Shown here in pieces: positions 50,656 to 61,275 of a stretch of 64,000 bases of DNA. The first letter of the stretch is position 1; the number at the start of each line of letters is the position of its first letter. Source of the DNA: Trichomonas vaginalis G3. Taxonomy: Eukaryota > Parabasalia > Trichomonadida > Trichomonadidae. The notes below the pieces were generated by a model. The model made no database searches. It was not told the origin of the DNA and was given only the letters and a program-made list of their open reading frames with translations. The stretch covers positions 18,144,165-18,208,164 of the forward strand of contig NC_067204.1 of NCBI RefSeq assembly GCF_026262505.1. The letters are read 5' to 3'. The position numbers and the translations under genes are program-made.

Positions 50656-52008
50656 ATGCAATTTAAGAAGGATGAAATCGAGGAATCCTTTTTAGAATTA
50701 CAAAAACCAACAAACATCAACGAAAACATCAAGCCAGAAAAGAACATTTTTGGTTTTATTCAAGAGCAAATCGAATTTGCAAATTCTGCTATTCAAGAAC
50801 AAAATAAACTGAAGCTATTTAACTCAGTTTCGAATATATCATCTGCATTAGCTTACAGATTAGAAACAAAAAGTGAAAATTCGTTTGATTTTGATCAATT
50901 AATACAAATTATATCATTTTTACTATCAACAGATGACGTAACACTGATATCATCGGCGCTATACTGTATATCAAACTTGATTTTCTTCAAAAGATCTATT
51001 CCAAAACAGTTATTTGATATTAATTTTTTCGATTTCTTCGAATCTTTATTTAATGATGAAATTGATGCCGAAATATACAAGCAAATGATACCACTCCTGA
51101 CAAATTTGATTATTTTGATGGAAGATGACCGCGAACACTTAGTAAATTTAGTTGATCTTGATCAACTGAACAATTTAATAGAAATCGATAATGATTCAAT
51201 AGCACCATGCTTTAAATTACTCTGCATATACGTGACATACGGAAAAGATGTTCCAAAACTCGAAATTCTTCAATTTACAAATTTTATCTATCAAAAAATC
51301 AAACATTTAGAGGCAAACAATGCCGCATTTCCCGAAATAGTAAATGTATGTACAGTTATATTGATTTCTGACCCAGAATTATACAAAGAAATTATTGATT
51401 TAGATATAATTTCAGAATTATTGTTTTTCATCATGCCACAGAACTTAGAACTCTCCAAATCATTACTAATATTCCTAATTAAGGTCTCAGAGTTAGTTTA
51501 TCCTCAAATTGCGAAAGTTATTTTTGAAGAAATTGAAATTCCTCAAATTCTTTCACTTTCGTATTCCAAACATCAAGACATTAAAGATCTTATGAATTTG
51601 GTACTTTCCAGCTACATATCCTATTTCCCAACTCAAGAAACAATGAATTTAATTTCAGATTATGTCAAAGACCTGATTAATGAAATGAATGCTGGATTAT
51701 ACAGAACAAAATCATTTGGATGTAATTTACTGTTTAATTTCATTCAAAGATGCAGTGATTACAATTTGAAGAAGATTATCAAATTCGATCTCAATTCTTT
51801 CATTGTTGAAGCAATATACAGTCATAATGGACTTGTTTTCAACACTCTCCAAGTACTAATTCTCTTTTTGAAAAGAAATGAAATCGAATTTGATTTTTCT
51901 GAAATAATTGAAGCAATTGAAGACAACATTGACAGTTATCCATCAAAAATGCAAGATATGGCAGAAACCGTCCTTTCACTTTTAACTGAAGAACCTTCTA
52001 CAAATTGA
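50656..52008 (+). CDS. Hypothetical ARM-fold-type protein
   Basis: 450 residues from the in-frame ATG at 50656 (an earlier in-frame TTG at 50647 is disregarded). The protein is a series of leucine-rich helices with armadillo-like character (FDQLIQIISFLLSTDDVTLISSALYCISNLIFF resembles the importin-alpha/beta-catenin repeat pattern) and no membrane or catalytic signature. Trichomonads carry many such solenoids, so a protein-binding scaffold is the most that can be said. The start lies in ATGTGATG: an ATG-stop pair overlaps the real start, so scanning ribosomes could terminate and reinitiate. Confidence 0.75.
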   Translation: MQFKKDEIEESFLELQKPTNINENIKPEKNIFGFIQEQIEFANSAIQEQNKLKLFNSVSNISSALAYRLETKSENSFDFDQLIQIISFLLSTDDVTLISSALYCISNLIFFKRSIPKQLFDINFFDFFESLFNDEIDAEIYKQMIPLLTNLIILMEDDREHLVNLVDLDQLNNLIEIDNDSIAPCFKLLCIYVTYGKDVPKLEILQFTNFIYQKIKHLEANNAAFPEIVNVCTVILISDPELYKEIIDLDIISELLFFIMPQNLELSKSLLIFLIKVSELVYPQIAKVIFEEIEIPQILSLSYSKHQDIKDLMNLVLSSYISYFPTQETMNLISDYVKDLINEMNAGLYRTKSFGCNLLFNFIQRCSDYNLKKIIKFDLNSFIVEAIYSHNGLVFNTLQVLILFLKRNEIEFDFSEIIEAIEDNIDSYPSKMQDMAETVLSLLTEEPSTN

Positions 52009-52321
52009 TTTTTTTGTTTGTTTGAAAATAAAGCTTTTTTATGTTTACTTTTCTCAAAATTATCAATATTTATTTAATAATAACTTATAATCACTAAACA
52101 CCATAATTAATAATTTTGAGTTATGATTATCTCACTCATTATATTAAAATTTATCAATGAATTTGACTTTTCTAACTTTTATATATCAATCAAATCATAT
52201 TCTTATTGCTATAGATTAGCTATTGTTAAAACTATATTTAATTTTTCTATAAATTATTGAAAATATTCATGTCTATGATTAACGTACAATATCTACATAC
52301 AATACATTTATAAACAACAAT
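52009..52321. other. Convergent intergenic spacer
   Basis: AT-rich 313-bp spacer. Nothing is recognised. Confidence 0.55.
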
Positions 52322-54304
52322 CTATGTATCTAACAAATTTCTTAAATAACAACAAATTTCAAAATTAAGAAAAGAAAAGCGAACAAAAGTTGCGTAGTAA
52401 GCTAATACTTTCGCAACCATATCAAATTCTACTGAGTATTTGTCATCTATTAAAGTTTCTTCACTTGGATTAAACAAGATAAATTCCGATAATTTTTCTT
52501 CAACTTTGGAAGTGAAGATGAAACAGAATTTATTTGATTTATCTTTGATCATGTCAACAGCATTTATTAGATGAATGACATTATTAACAGGTTCACATAC
52601 ACAAATTACATTCTTTCCATTAATTATTTGAGAAAATATTCCTAAATTTTGAATATTAGAAAATGATGTTTTGAATGATTTATCAACTTGTTCAATCATC
52701 TTTTCATAGCTATTAGAATCAGAACCAATCAAAATTGCTTTGTTATCAGTCTTATTAGACATCAATGCTTCATAAGCAAACCCAAAATACTTCTTTGCTG
52801 AAATAAAAACATTTGAAAAAGAACTAATTTCTTTTGATATTGTTGATGAATAAAAAACATGTTTGTAACAAAACTTCGCCAAACATTTGAAATTAATCTG
52901 CACATCAGAGACTTCCAACGCTTTCAAAACAACTTCAACATCTTTCTCTTTTTTAGCATCTTTATACGAAACCTCATCTTCTTCATCATAATCATTATCA
53001 TATTCATTTTCATCTTCTTCATAATCATCATTATCATATTCATTTTCATTATCATCATATTCATTTTCATAATTATCATAACTATATTCATTGTCTTTAT
53101 TATCATTTTCATCATATTCGTTCTCATTTTTATCTTCAACTCCATTATAAAGTTCGTTCTCATCTTCAATTTCTTCTTTTTCTATATAAACAGCAATAGT
53201 TTTACCTTCTTTTGTTTTAAATAAAGAATATTCTTTTTCATCTAATGAAGTATAGAGTAAATCATTTAGTGTAATGAAGCTAGCGCTTTGTATTTGTGAT
53301 TTTCTGCTTCTATCAATTTCTAATATAACATTTTTTGAATATAAATCTGTTTCATTTGTAATTTCATTTTCAATTTCAAATATACAAGTTTTCTTACATT
53401 CAACTAGTTTATCATTAACTAATTCTGCATTTTCAGCAAGTTGCAGTTCGTTTAAAAGTCGTTTTGTCTGATTATATTTTGATTCATCTTTTTCTTCAAT
53501 AAAAGGTTCATCATTTGTTACATACACTTCATTTCCTGTTTCTAGTGAAGTTCCCTTCAAATACAATGGAACTTTATTTAAAATTTCATTTCTATTTTTA
53601 TCATTTTCAATATACTTCGTCAAATGCTTGAAAAAACCTCGATCTTGAATAAAAACTTCTGAATCTTTTGAGGTACTTAGTCTCCATCGAAGAAAAATGT
53701 ATTTGACATATTCATTCGCACGATATTTTGGAACAATTGTAGAAAAAACAGGTAATTCAATTCTATTTTGTGGTTCTGGTATTGATTTCATTAATGCATA
53801 GTTTATTTCATTGATATCAACTAATTTTTCAATTTTTTTGTGAAAACAAGAGATTAGGATCCTATTATTTGTATTTAGAACACCAATAGGTTGACAGTAT
53901 ATTGCTCCGTTGATAGAAAAGACAAAACAAATTTGAATATCATTTGAATATGCAAGACAATGCAAAGAATACAATTCATTGATCGTAAGAATACCAAAAT
54001 CATGCATTGGAGTAATATACGTCGGCTTTTTAAAATTATCTTCTAAATCGAATATTTCTTTCCATTCTTTTAAGCAATTTTCGAATTTAATTCCAACTAC
54101 GCTAGTTGTTAACAAAAACTGAAGAGAAGGGATCTTCAAAATGAACTTGTTTATCGTTTCGTGTATGATAAATTCATCTAATTTGTCGCAATTTATCTTA
54201 TCATGATGGAGAAAAAGAAAAAAAGGAAAGGGATTTTTGATATTGAATGATTTAATGATGTTGAACTGCTTGTAATCATCAATATCTTGAAAAAATGATG
54301 CCAT
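52322..54304 (-). CDS. Hypothetical protein with a long acidic Asp/Glu/Asn/Tyr linker
   Basis: 660 residues. A globular N-terminal part (about 1-250) is rich in aromatics and Ile/Leu, with no family recognised. A charged middle follows, then a low-complexity acidic stretch (about 375-460) of repeated DENEYDN-like units, and a second globular part (about 470-650) with hydrophobic strands such as GIFSQIINGKNVICV. There is no signal peptide or clear transmembrane helix apart from a mildly hydrophobic end. A TCAAAATTCAAAATG context precedes the start. The plus-strand open frame over the acidic linker is a mirror of that low-complexity DNA. Function unknown. Confidence 0.75.
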   Translation of the reverse strand: MASFFQDIDDYKQFNIIKSFNIKNPFPFFLFLHHDKINCDKLDEFIIHETINKFILKIPSLQFLLTTSVVGIKFENCLKEWKEIFDLEDNFKKPTYITPMHDFGILTINELYSLHCLAYSNDIQICFVFSINGAIYCQPIGVLNTNNRILISCFHKKIEKLVDINEINYALMKSIPEPQNRIELPVFSTIVPKYRANEYVKYIFLRWRLSTSKDSEVFIQDRGFFKHLTKYIENDKNRNEILNKVPLYLKGTSLETGNEVYVTNDEPFIEEKDESKYNQTKRLLNELQLAENAELVNDKLVECKKTCIFEIENEITNETDLYSKNVILEIDRSRKSQIQSASFITLNDLLYTSLDEKEYSLFKTKEGKTIAVYIEKEEIEDENELYNGVEDKNENEYDENDNKDNEYSYDNYENEYDDNENEYDNDDYEEDENEYDNDYDEEDEVSYKDAKKEKDVEVVLKALEVSDVQINFKCLAKFCYKHVFYSSTISKEISSFSNVFISAKKYFGFAYEALMSNKTDNKAILIGSDSNSYEKMIEQVDKSFKTSFSNIQNLGIFSQIINGKNVICVCEPVNNVIHLINAVDMIKDKSNKFCFIFTSKVEEKLSEFILFNPSEETLIDDKYSVEFDMVAKVLAYYATFVRFSFLNFEICCYLRNLLDT

Positions 54305-55217
54305 TTTGAATTTTGAATTTTGGCAAAAATTTCTGAATTTTTGAATAGTTTACAAAGTGATGGAAATTTTAAAATATTTCATCAATTCTCGTCAACATTT
54401 TGGCTTCAAGCATAATTCTAAGCAGATAATCTTTTCCCTTATAGAGAATTAAATTATTTTTCACGTCATTTAATTCTTCTCTCCCATGTACGGTAATTAT
54501 AAGAAGATTCTTAACTACAAAGAATTTGAATTAACTTCAGAAGGAGAAATACCAAATATTTTCATCAATTTCTTCCTTCATCTATAACATTTGGTTTTAG
54601 CAATCGTATTATAAGCACCAAAAAGTTTAGGCATTTAATTTATCCCCATTTTTATATTTTATCTTCTTACAAATACGTCTGTAGTTTTAGGTTAGTAAAT
54701 AGAATCCATTATCACTTGAAATTTGGAGCTCATAAGAAAACACTTATATCTAATGCATCATTACATGCAGTATCATACCTCAAAGCACTTTATTTTCTTT
54801 TCTTTGATTTTTTATTATTATAATTATCTTCCTTTTCTATTGTTTTCTTCAGATTCATTAATTCCTCAACACACAAATTCACCAGCTTTAAGCTGAGTCC
54901 ATGCTGGATATCCTTATTTTAGACATTTTATTGTTTCACACAGTTAATCAAAACAATTATTAACCCAATCGGATAATTAGTATAAGTTTATATTTCATGT
55001 TGTAGTAGAATCACTCAAAAAATGTCATAAATGACTGAATTCCGCATATAAAAAGATTTTTACCGCTAAAATCTTGTAAATTAAATTTCAATTCAATTTT
55101 TAGCATCTTTTGAGAGAGCGAAGGTTTTGAGAAGAATTTTATTGGGATTATGTTACAATCAATATTTCAGTGATTTTAAATAAAAAACGTTCTTCCATTT
55201 AAAAAAAAAATTTAAAA
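54305..55217. other. Divergent intergenic region
   Basis: 913 bp, AT-rich. It contains an imperfect hairpin (AGAGAATTAAAT near 54443 with its complement near 54468). No gene is recognised. Confidence 0.55.
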
Positions 55218-58200
55218 ATGTCTGAACGTTCGCAGAATCAAGGCTCTCAGCTCAGTGGCCTTTCTCGGTCATCGATGAGAAGCTCTATTTGGGCTGCTGA
55301 ACTTGCTGCAAACGGTCAGGTCTCAGCTTCAAATTTTAAATTTTATGATAACTTTTTATATCCATACATTGCCGAAACAAACAGAACTTACCTCGACAGT
55401 CTCTTCGTCAACTTTTTAGTATCAGGACTTGTCATCTTCCAAATGTTTTTCGGCTGTTTCTTCGATTTTCTTCATGCAGGAGGTCTTAGAGGCATCGAAA
55501 TTTGCAACAAAATTGCATTCTGCGGCATTTCAGGCGACCCTGATACCTACGTTATTCCATACGTAGTTATTGGTATTCTCGATATAGTTTTAGGATTAAT
55601 CTTTTTAGGTATTTATGGCATTTACAGAGTTTCATTTGAATTCAACAAGGCAAGTATGATACTCTTGAAATACGTTTACGGTGAATTTATCCTTTATTTC
55701 ACTGCTATTCATCCATGTTATTTGCTTGCAACATTATCAGACTTAGCTTATGAAACAACTTCAATGCATATCTTCTACTTTGCCCTTGCTCTCGTTTCAA
55801 ACATCATTTACTTCACGATGGTAGAATTCCTTACAATTCCAATCATGATGTCTCCATTCATCTCTCAGAGTAACATATTCCTTTGGAACCCCAGGCGTAT
55901 GATGCGCGTTCTCTATGTCTACGGCCTTGGCTTAGGAACAGGTCAGTATCTCAAGAGATTCAAGCAATGGCATAGAATTCTCCCACACGTTCTTCTTCTT
56001 GGTGGCTGCTTCCTTACATTTACATGTGGCTGGTCTTTACAACTTAAAGATTTATTATTCACAGCAATGTTCATGGCATTCGGCGTAGCAACTGCTGCTG
56101 GTAGCATAATCTCAACATTCCGTATCTGGTTTAACCTTTCAAACTGGGTAATTTACGGAGTTCCCGCAGCGATATACTTCTGCTTAATTTGCGTGTTCCT
56201 TCCTCTCAATATTTGGAGAAAGAAAAGAATCGTTAAGAATCTTTCATACCAGAACTTCGAAAATCCAGAAAAAATTACGGAACAAGAAAAATTCGAATAT
56301 TTCGAAACTCTCAAAATCAGGACATTCAACAAAGCTTTTTCATATCTTATCATTGGCCTTGAAGAAGGCTCCCCTCTCTTCCTTGATTTCTCATTAATTA
56401 AATGGCTTCTTGAGAAATTCCCCGAAGACAACGAGCTTCTTATAGTAATGACCTGGTTTGCATCATTCTTCCCCAATGAGCAACTCGTTATGCACAATCT
56501 CATTACTCGCATTAATAAGATGGTCAATCCAACACATCTCCAGCGCATAATGAGGTTCCAGTTGCACAGAGTTCACGTATTCCGTCAGTCCTCCGCTTCC
56601 CGTGAAGCCAACGCCGACCTTGCCCGTGTCAGAACCATAACAGATGCTTTGATTACAGAAAACACACGTTTCTGGATCAACGCGGCCCGACCACATAACG
56701 AAATCAAGCATGACTTCTACAAGAGGGCCATGCAGATTCGTCAGAAGGCCGATGCATCGTGGTCCGAAGTTATTGACAAATATCCAAACAACGCGAGATT
56801 TGCAACAGAGTATTCTCGCTTCCTTATTGAAGGTGTCTGCCAATTCAAAGAAGGATTGCATTGGTACCATAAAGCATTGATGATAGAAAGTGGCAAAATG
56901 CGCGAAAGTGACCAACTTTTCAAGACATTTGTCAGATGCTATCAATTCTATCTTAAGAAAGGTCTTGTTGGTATCCACGGCGACATCAAGATGGATAGAG
57001 TCATTTCTAGATTCGTCAAAGAACAGAATGGCGAAGAATCAACAGCTTCTGCTTCTGTTACTTCGACATCTAAATCAAATGCTTCTACACAGAATTCTTC
57101 AAATGACGACAGTGACTCAACTGTTATCGATTTGCAGGAAGGTGAGAAAGCATTGCCAAGAGTTCAGTTGAGATTGGCTTTCGAACAGGCTGTCAGATCT
57201 ATCAAATCTTCAGCTGTGACAAAAACAATGGTCACATCAGGTTTAAGGTTAATATTTTCAATAGTTTACATCATCATTTTCCTTGTATATGTTTTACCAT
57301 TATTTGATGAAGACATTGCACTTACAAAGCACTTGAAGAACTTGAACAATTTCGAGAGTGTTTCATCAATGATTGGCGAACAAATATATTGGTATTTGGC
57401 AAGTTCATATAAAGACTTGAACAAAACAAGAATTGAAGAATTTCTTGGTTCAAACATGTCTAAATTGAATTATTACACAAAACCAAGTCTTGACAACTTC
57501 AATTATACAATATCTAATTTAACATATGTTGCAAACAATTATTTAGATGAATTCTCCAAAGGATTATATCTCTCAGATATTCCAACACAAAAAGAACAAG
57601 AAATTGCTGAATTATTGACAGTGGATACATTTTATGAAGCAACATGTACATGGACAAAATTCACTCCTACATTAGAAGGATGGCTTGCTAGCTATACAAC
57701 CAATACTAGTTATACAATGGATTCTGTCATGAGAATTTTCATGATTAGATCTGGTTCAATTTCTGCTTTGACACAAGGATTAAGTGCTCCAGATGCAGCA
57801 AAGGCTATTTTGGATTCAAGAGAATTCTGTGAAATGTTTAACTATTATGTTTTCGTTCAAGATGGTTTTGACACTTTGGCGAAGAATATATCAAGTCGTT
57901 ATAATACTATTTCTAAGTATATTGCCAATTCAACAGCAAATCCTTATTTGTATACTTATTACAATAATTTCAAGGTTGAATACTTGAATGAAGATCCATT
58001 ACCAAATGCAACAGATGATGAAAACTATGATGATTATAACGAAGAAGCTGAAGCAGGTGAAGAGGAAGAAGAAGAGTCAGATTCTGTATCAACAACAACT
58101 AATTTCTTTATTGCTTTTACTCCTTTCATTGTATTACTTTTCACTATGCCAACAATTGTTTATTTGTCAGCAGCTTTAAGTTCAGAACTCAAAGCAATGA

Positions 58201-60263
58201 CAAACATGATGTTGACAATGCCAACGGAAGCATGCGAAGAAGCATCTCAAAGAATACAAAGAAGTGTCGTAGGAAATCAATCATCAAAGAAGAAAGGTGT
58301 AAACGCTGCTGTTACTTCTTCATCTACATTATCTGTTCCTCCTTATGTTATTAACATTTGCAATGCAATTATTTTCATTGCTTTGGTCATTTTCGTGTCA
58401 ATAGAAGCCCAAGTATTGAACAGCAAAGCAAAGAACTACATCAACCAAATCAATCTCTACATGGTGATGAGAAACTCAGTGGTTTCTTTAGCTTGTTCAC
58501 AAGAATTTTATTCATTGTCATTGATGAAACAAAAGGGTAAATTGGCTCCAGGATTAGGAGCTTATGCTCCATTTACACAAGGATTCTTTGATTCAACGAA
58601 TGCAACTGCTACACAGAAAGGAGTTTTAACGAGGGTACATAACAGAATTACTCTTATCAGAGAACTTTTGGATTTAGGATCTAAAGATTATGTTTCTGCC
58701 CTTGATTTCTCGAGTACAATTGATTCAGCGAGATTCGATCCACAGTGCACATTTGAGCCAGGATCACAGTATGTTCTCAACTACTACAAGTGCTTGAGCT
58801 TTGATAGATTGCTCAACTACTATTTCGCAATTCATGATGAGATTTATTACTCTAACCAGGAAAAGGCTTCAGATGCTCCTTATCAATTTGATACAGAAGC
58901 AATGTATACATTTGGTAATATATTAAATGGAAGATTATTACCTGAATTCGACAAGTTTATCAATACATACTTTGATACATTTGATAGCTTGATCAGTCAA
59001 TATAAGACTATTGTTTATATTGTATTTGTTGTTTGTTTGTTGTTCTCTATCATTGCTTTCTTTGTTGAAGTTGCAACTGTTTCTCATATCAGAGAAATTT
59101 ACAACGCATACAATTCAATCATTCTTAGATTGAATCCAATCCATTTCGTTCAGAACCAGAATGCAACAGCTTTCTTGATCAACAAGGACCAGAGCCAGAA
59201 CCAGATCTCTTCAGCTGCTCACGCTGTATTCCATACATCTCCTGATGCAATGCTTTTAATCAACACAGATTGCATCATAGAAAAACTCAACCCAGCAGCA
59301 ACAACAATCTTCCACTTCACTCCTGAACAGTTGTTAGGTCAGAACTGTCAAATGGTTTTACCACAATCACCAAAGAACCAACAGTTCTACTACACACTTC
59401 AGTTGATGCAGAGTGGTCAGTGCGGTTTAGTTTTCGAGTCACAATTGGAAGGCGTAAGAGATGATGGCGTCAAAGTTCCTCTCAAAGCAACATTGCTTGG
59501 CTTCTCAAGTAACCACAGAAACGCTGATTTCTTCGCTGTCATGTGCAAGGATCAGACAGAAGAAATGAGACAAAAGGAAGCTGTAGAAGTTGCTAAGAAG
59601 AAATCTGATGATTTGCTTCTTAAGATTCTTCCTCCTGATATCATTAGAAGAATTAACAAAGGTGAAAAAGATATTACAATGGTCGTTCCTTCCGCTTCTG
59701 TCATTTTCATCGATATTTGCCAGTTCTCAACTTACATGGCAACTTTGTCTGCTCAACAATGCATGAGTAACTTGAATGCTGTCTTCACAGCTTATGATAA
59801 GATCTTGGCTGATTTGCCATTGATCACTAAGATCAAACTGATTGGTGATGACTATATGGCTGCCGCTGGTTTGTTCTCTCCTGATGAACCTCCGAAATCA
59901 CACGCAATTCAGACAATTACGTTCGGTTTGAGAGTTTTGGATGCAATTGAAGAACTCAATGAACAATTGAACGCTTCTTTGATGGTAAGAATTGGTGTTA
60001 ACTCCGGTGGTCCTATCATTGCAGGTGTTTTGGGTACTGATAAGCCTTTGTTCGATATCATTGGTGATACAATCAACGTAGCTGCTAGATTGCAATCAAC
60101 AGATATCCCTGGAAATGTTCAGATTTCAAAGGGAACTTACGAAATTGTCGCTGGAGAAGGAAAGTTCCATATCGAAGAAAGAGGTGAAATCTACCTCAAG
60201 GGCAAGGGTAACCAGATGACTTACTTAGTATCACCTGCTGAAAACCAATTCGTTGTCAATTAA
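55218..60263 (+). CDS. Membrane adenylyl cyclase (multi-TM, TmcB/TPR-like, PAS, class III cyclase)
   Basis: 1681 residues. About seven hydrophobic spans occur before residue 340, then a TPR/TmcB-like helical region (about 500-590; AKWY-type HWYHKALMIES), TM spans near 670-700, 961-986, 1039-1067 and 1264-1290 around an extracellular-type loop with many N-glycosylation sites, a PAS domain (about 1334-1450; HTSPDAMLLINTDCIIEKLNPAA) and a C-terminal class III cyclase domain (about 1488-1681). Catalytic features look intact: both metal-site blocks (FIDICQF and LIGDD), substrate Lys in KIKLIG, Asp in LFDIIGD (adenine-type pair), and Asn/Arg in TINVAARL. It is therefore predicted to make cAMP in response to a membrane or PAS-sensed signal. 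It is the active counterpart of the degenerate paralogue at 17683. Confidence 0.92.
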   Translation: MSERSQNQGSQLSGLSRSSMRSSIWAAELAANGQVSASNFKFYDNFLYPYIAETNRTYLDSLFVNFLVSGLVIFQMFFGCFFDFLHAGGLRGIEICNKIAFCGISGDPDTYVIPYVVIGILDIVLGLIFLGIYGIYRVSFEFNKASMILLKYVYGEFILYFTAIHPCYLLATLSDLAYETTSMHIFYFALALVSNIIYFTMVEFLTIPIMMSPFISQSNIFLWNPRRMMRVLYVYGLGLGTGQYLKRFKQWHRILPHVLLLGGCFLTFTCGWSLQLKDLLFTAMFMAFGVATAAGSIISTFRIWFNLSNWVIYGVPAAIYFCLICVFLPLNIWRKKRIVKNLSYQNFENPEKITEQEKFEYFETLKIRTFNKAFSYLIIGLEEGSPLFLDFSLIKWLLEKFPEDNELLIVMTWFASFFPNEQLVMHNLITRINKMVNPTHLQRIMRFQLHRVHVFRQSSASREANADLARVRTITDALITENTRFWINAARPHNEIKHDFYKRAMQIRQKADASWSEVIDKYPNNARFATEYSRFLIEGVCQFKEGLHWYHKALMIESGKMRESDQLFKTFVRCYQFYLKKGLVGIHGDIKMDRVISRFVKEQNGEESTASASVTSTSKSNASTQNSSNDDSDSTVIDLQEGEKALPRVQLRLAFEQAVRSIKSSAVTKTMVTSGLRLIFSIVYIIIFLVYVLPLFDEDIALTKHLKNLNNFESVSSMIGEQIYWYLASSYKDLNKTRIEEFLGSNMSKLNYYTKPSLDNFNYTISNLTYVANNYLDEFSKGLYLSDIPTQKEQEIAELLTVDTFYEATCTWTKFTPTLEGWLASYTTNTSYTMDSVMRIFMIRSGSISALTQGLSAPDAAKAILDSREFCEMFNYYVFVQDGFDTLAKNISSRYNTISKYIANSTANPYLYTYYNNFKVEYLNEDPLPNATDDENYDDYNEEAEAGEEEEEESDSVSTTTNFFIAFTPFIVLLFTMPTIVYLSAALSSELKAMTNMMLTMPTEACEEASQRIQRSVVGNQSSKKKGVNAAVTSSSTLSVPPYVINICNAIIFIALVIFVSIEAQVLNSKAKNYINQINLYMVMRNSVVSLACSQEFYSLSLMKQKGKLAPGLGAYAPFTQGFFDSTNATATQKGVLTRVHNRITLIRELLDLGSKDYVSALDFSSTIDSARFDPQCTFEPGSQYVLNYYKCLSFDRLLNYYFAIHDEIYYSNQEKASDAPYQFDTEAMYTFGNILNGRLLPEFDKFINTYFDTFDSLISQYKTIVYIVFVVCLLFSIIAFFVEVATVSHIREIYNAYNSIILRLNPIHFVQNQNATAFLINKDQSQNQISSAAHAVFHTSPDAMLLINTDCIIEKLNPAATTIFHFTPEQLLGQNCQMVLPQSPKNQQFYYTLQLMQSGQCGLVFESQLEGVRDDGVKVPLKATLLGFSSNHRNADFFAVMCKDQTEEMRQKEAVEVAKKKSDDLLLKILPPDIIRRINKGEKDITMVVPSASVIFIDICQFSTYMATLSAQQCMSNLNAVFTAYDKILADLPLITKIKLIGDDYMAAAGLFSPDEPPKSHAIQTITFGLRVLDAIEELNEQLNASLMVRIGVNSGGPIIAGVLGTDKPLFDIIGDTINVAARLQSTDIPGNVQISKGTYEIVAGEGKFHIEERGEIYLKGKGNQMTYLVSPAENQFVVN

Positions 60264-60596
60264 CTTATTTTTTATTTATTATTTTTTTATATATTTATTT
60301 TTTTTTGATTTCTCTATGAAAATAAATAATTCATGAAATTTTTTTATAAAAAATCACTATTTTTCTTGACCAAACGAAATACTTTCATTCCATATCTATC
60401 ACATCCTAATAAAAACATTGTATTATGTCTTTATCAAAAAATTTGAAAATTATTTCTTTGAAAATGATTGCTATGTTACTAGATTATTTTTAAAATGTCG
60501 CAGGATTTGTTTTTATTCTAATAAATTTCATTTTTATTGAAAATAAAAAATTAATTTTAACTTAAAAGCAATTTATTTACTCTATAGTAGTATGAT
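60264..60596. other. Convergent intergenic spacer
   Basis: AT-rich 333-bp spacer. No feature is seen. Confidence 0.55.
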
Positions 60597-61142
60597 TTAG
60601 ACAAAAACCTTGTCAAGGTGAGCATGTAATCTCTTAACTTGATTATCAATTGAGAAATCTTGAGCAAATGCGTTGTAGAATGAAACCATTGGAAGCTTAT
60701 CGATGCCAATGTACTTGAAACCGACATATAATGGGAACCAAATGGCTTCTGGTCCCTTTCCTTCGTAGCAGGAATTCTTATCGTAGAGTGTCTCTTCTAA
60801 AGCACCGAATGTAGCAGAAATCATAAACTTCTTGCCAGCCTTTTTGTTTTGAATGCCCATGTAAGCATTGAGAACTTCATCGATGTACTTCTTCGCTGGA
60901 TTTGGAAGACCAAGCCACCAAGTTGGTGTCTGGAAAAAGATAACATCAGCCCAATCAAGCTTTACAACTTCTTCATCGATCTTATAGCCTTTCTCCATAT
61001 GTGTGATCTTTGTTTCGTGTCCCTTTTGCTGGAAATACTTTTCTGCCTCCAAAGCAAGGGTTTCGTTCAATCTGCCATTAGCCATCGGTGGGCAATGGAA
61101 ACCAGCGTTGATGATGAGGACCTTGGCGTTCTTCAAGCTCAT
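60597..61142 (-). CDS. MdaB-like NAD(P)H:quinone oxidoreductase (flavodoxin fold)
   Basis: 181 residues. The sequence follows the MdaB family from end to end: KVLIINAGF at the N-terminal beta-strand, NGRLNETLALEAEKYFQQKGHE, WADVIFFQTPTWWLGLPNPAKKYIDEVL (the flavin-binding TP-WW-G-P block), an SATFGA block and a final PMVSFYNA...R. Such enzymes bind FAD or FMN and reduce quinones or other small electrophiles by two electrons, lowering oxidative stress. In trichomonads flavin reductases of this kind are also linked to oxygen detoxification. The family is mainly bacterial, so ancestral lateral transfer is likely. Codon use is C/G-richer than its neighbours, suggesting good expression. Confidence 0.88.
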   Translation of the reverse strand: MSLKNAKVLIINAGFHCPPMANGRLNETLALEAEKYFQQKGHETKITHMEKGYKIDEEVVKLDWADVIFFQTPTWWLGLPNPAKKYIDEVLNAYMGIQNKKAGKKFMISATFGALEETLYDKNSCYEGKGPEAIWFPLYVGFKYIGIDKLPMVSFYNAFAQDFSIDNQVKRLHAHLDKVFV

Positions 61143-61153
61143 TATCTAGAAAT

Positions 61154-61160
61154 GAAGTGA
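61154..61160 (-). promoter_or_regulatory. Initiator-type core promoter (TCACTTC)
   Basis: On the minus strand TCACTTC lies 12-18 nt before the ATG at 61142, matching the trichomonad TCA(+1)YT initiator. Confidence 0.65.
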
Positions 61161-61220
61161 TCTCTTTTTCTATAAAAACTTCAAATATCGAAATCTTCTG
61201 AAATCTCAATGACAAATTTA

Positions 61221-61275
61221 TAATATAATTACCATTTGCCAATTTTAATATGATTACCATTTGCCAATTTTAACA
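61221..61275. repeat. 25-bp direct repeat upstream of the MdaB-like gene
   Basis: ATTACCATTTGCCAATTTTA occurs at 61228 and again 25 bp later at 61253, about 90-130 bp upstream of the start codon. A regulatory role is possible but not shown. Confidence 0.7.

Noticed and set aside
52859-53224. 121-codon hydrophobic plus-strand frame (Ile/Phe-rich) as a membrane protein
   Set aside because: Exact mirror of the acidic low-complexity linker of the minus-strand gene.
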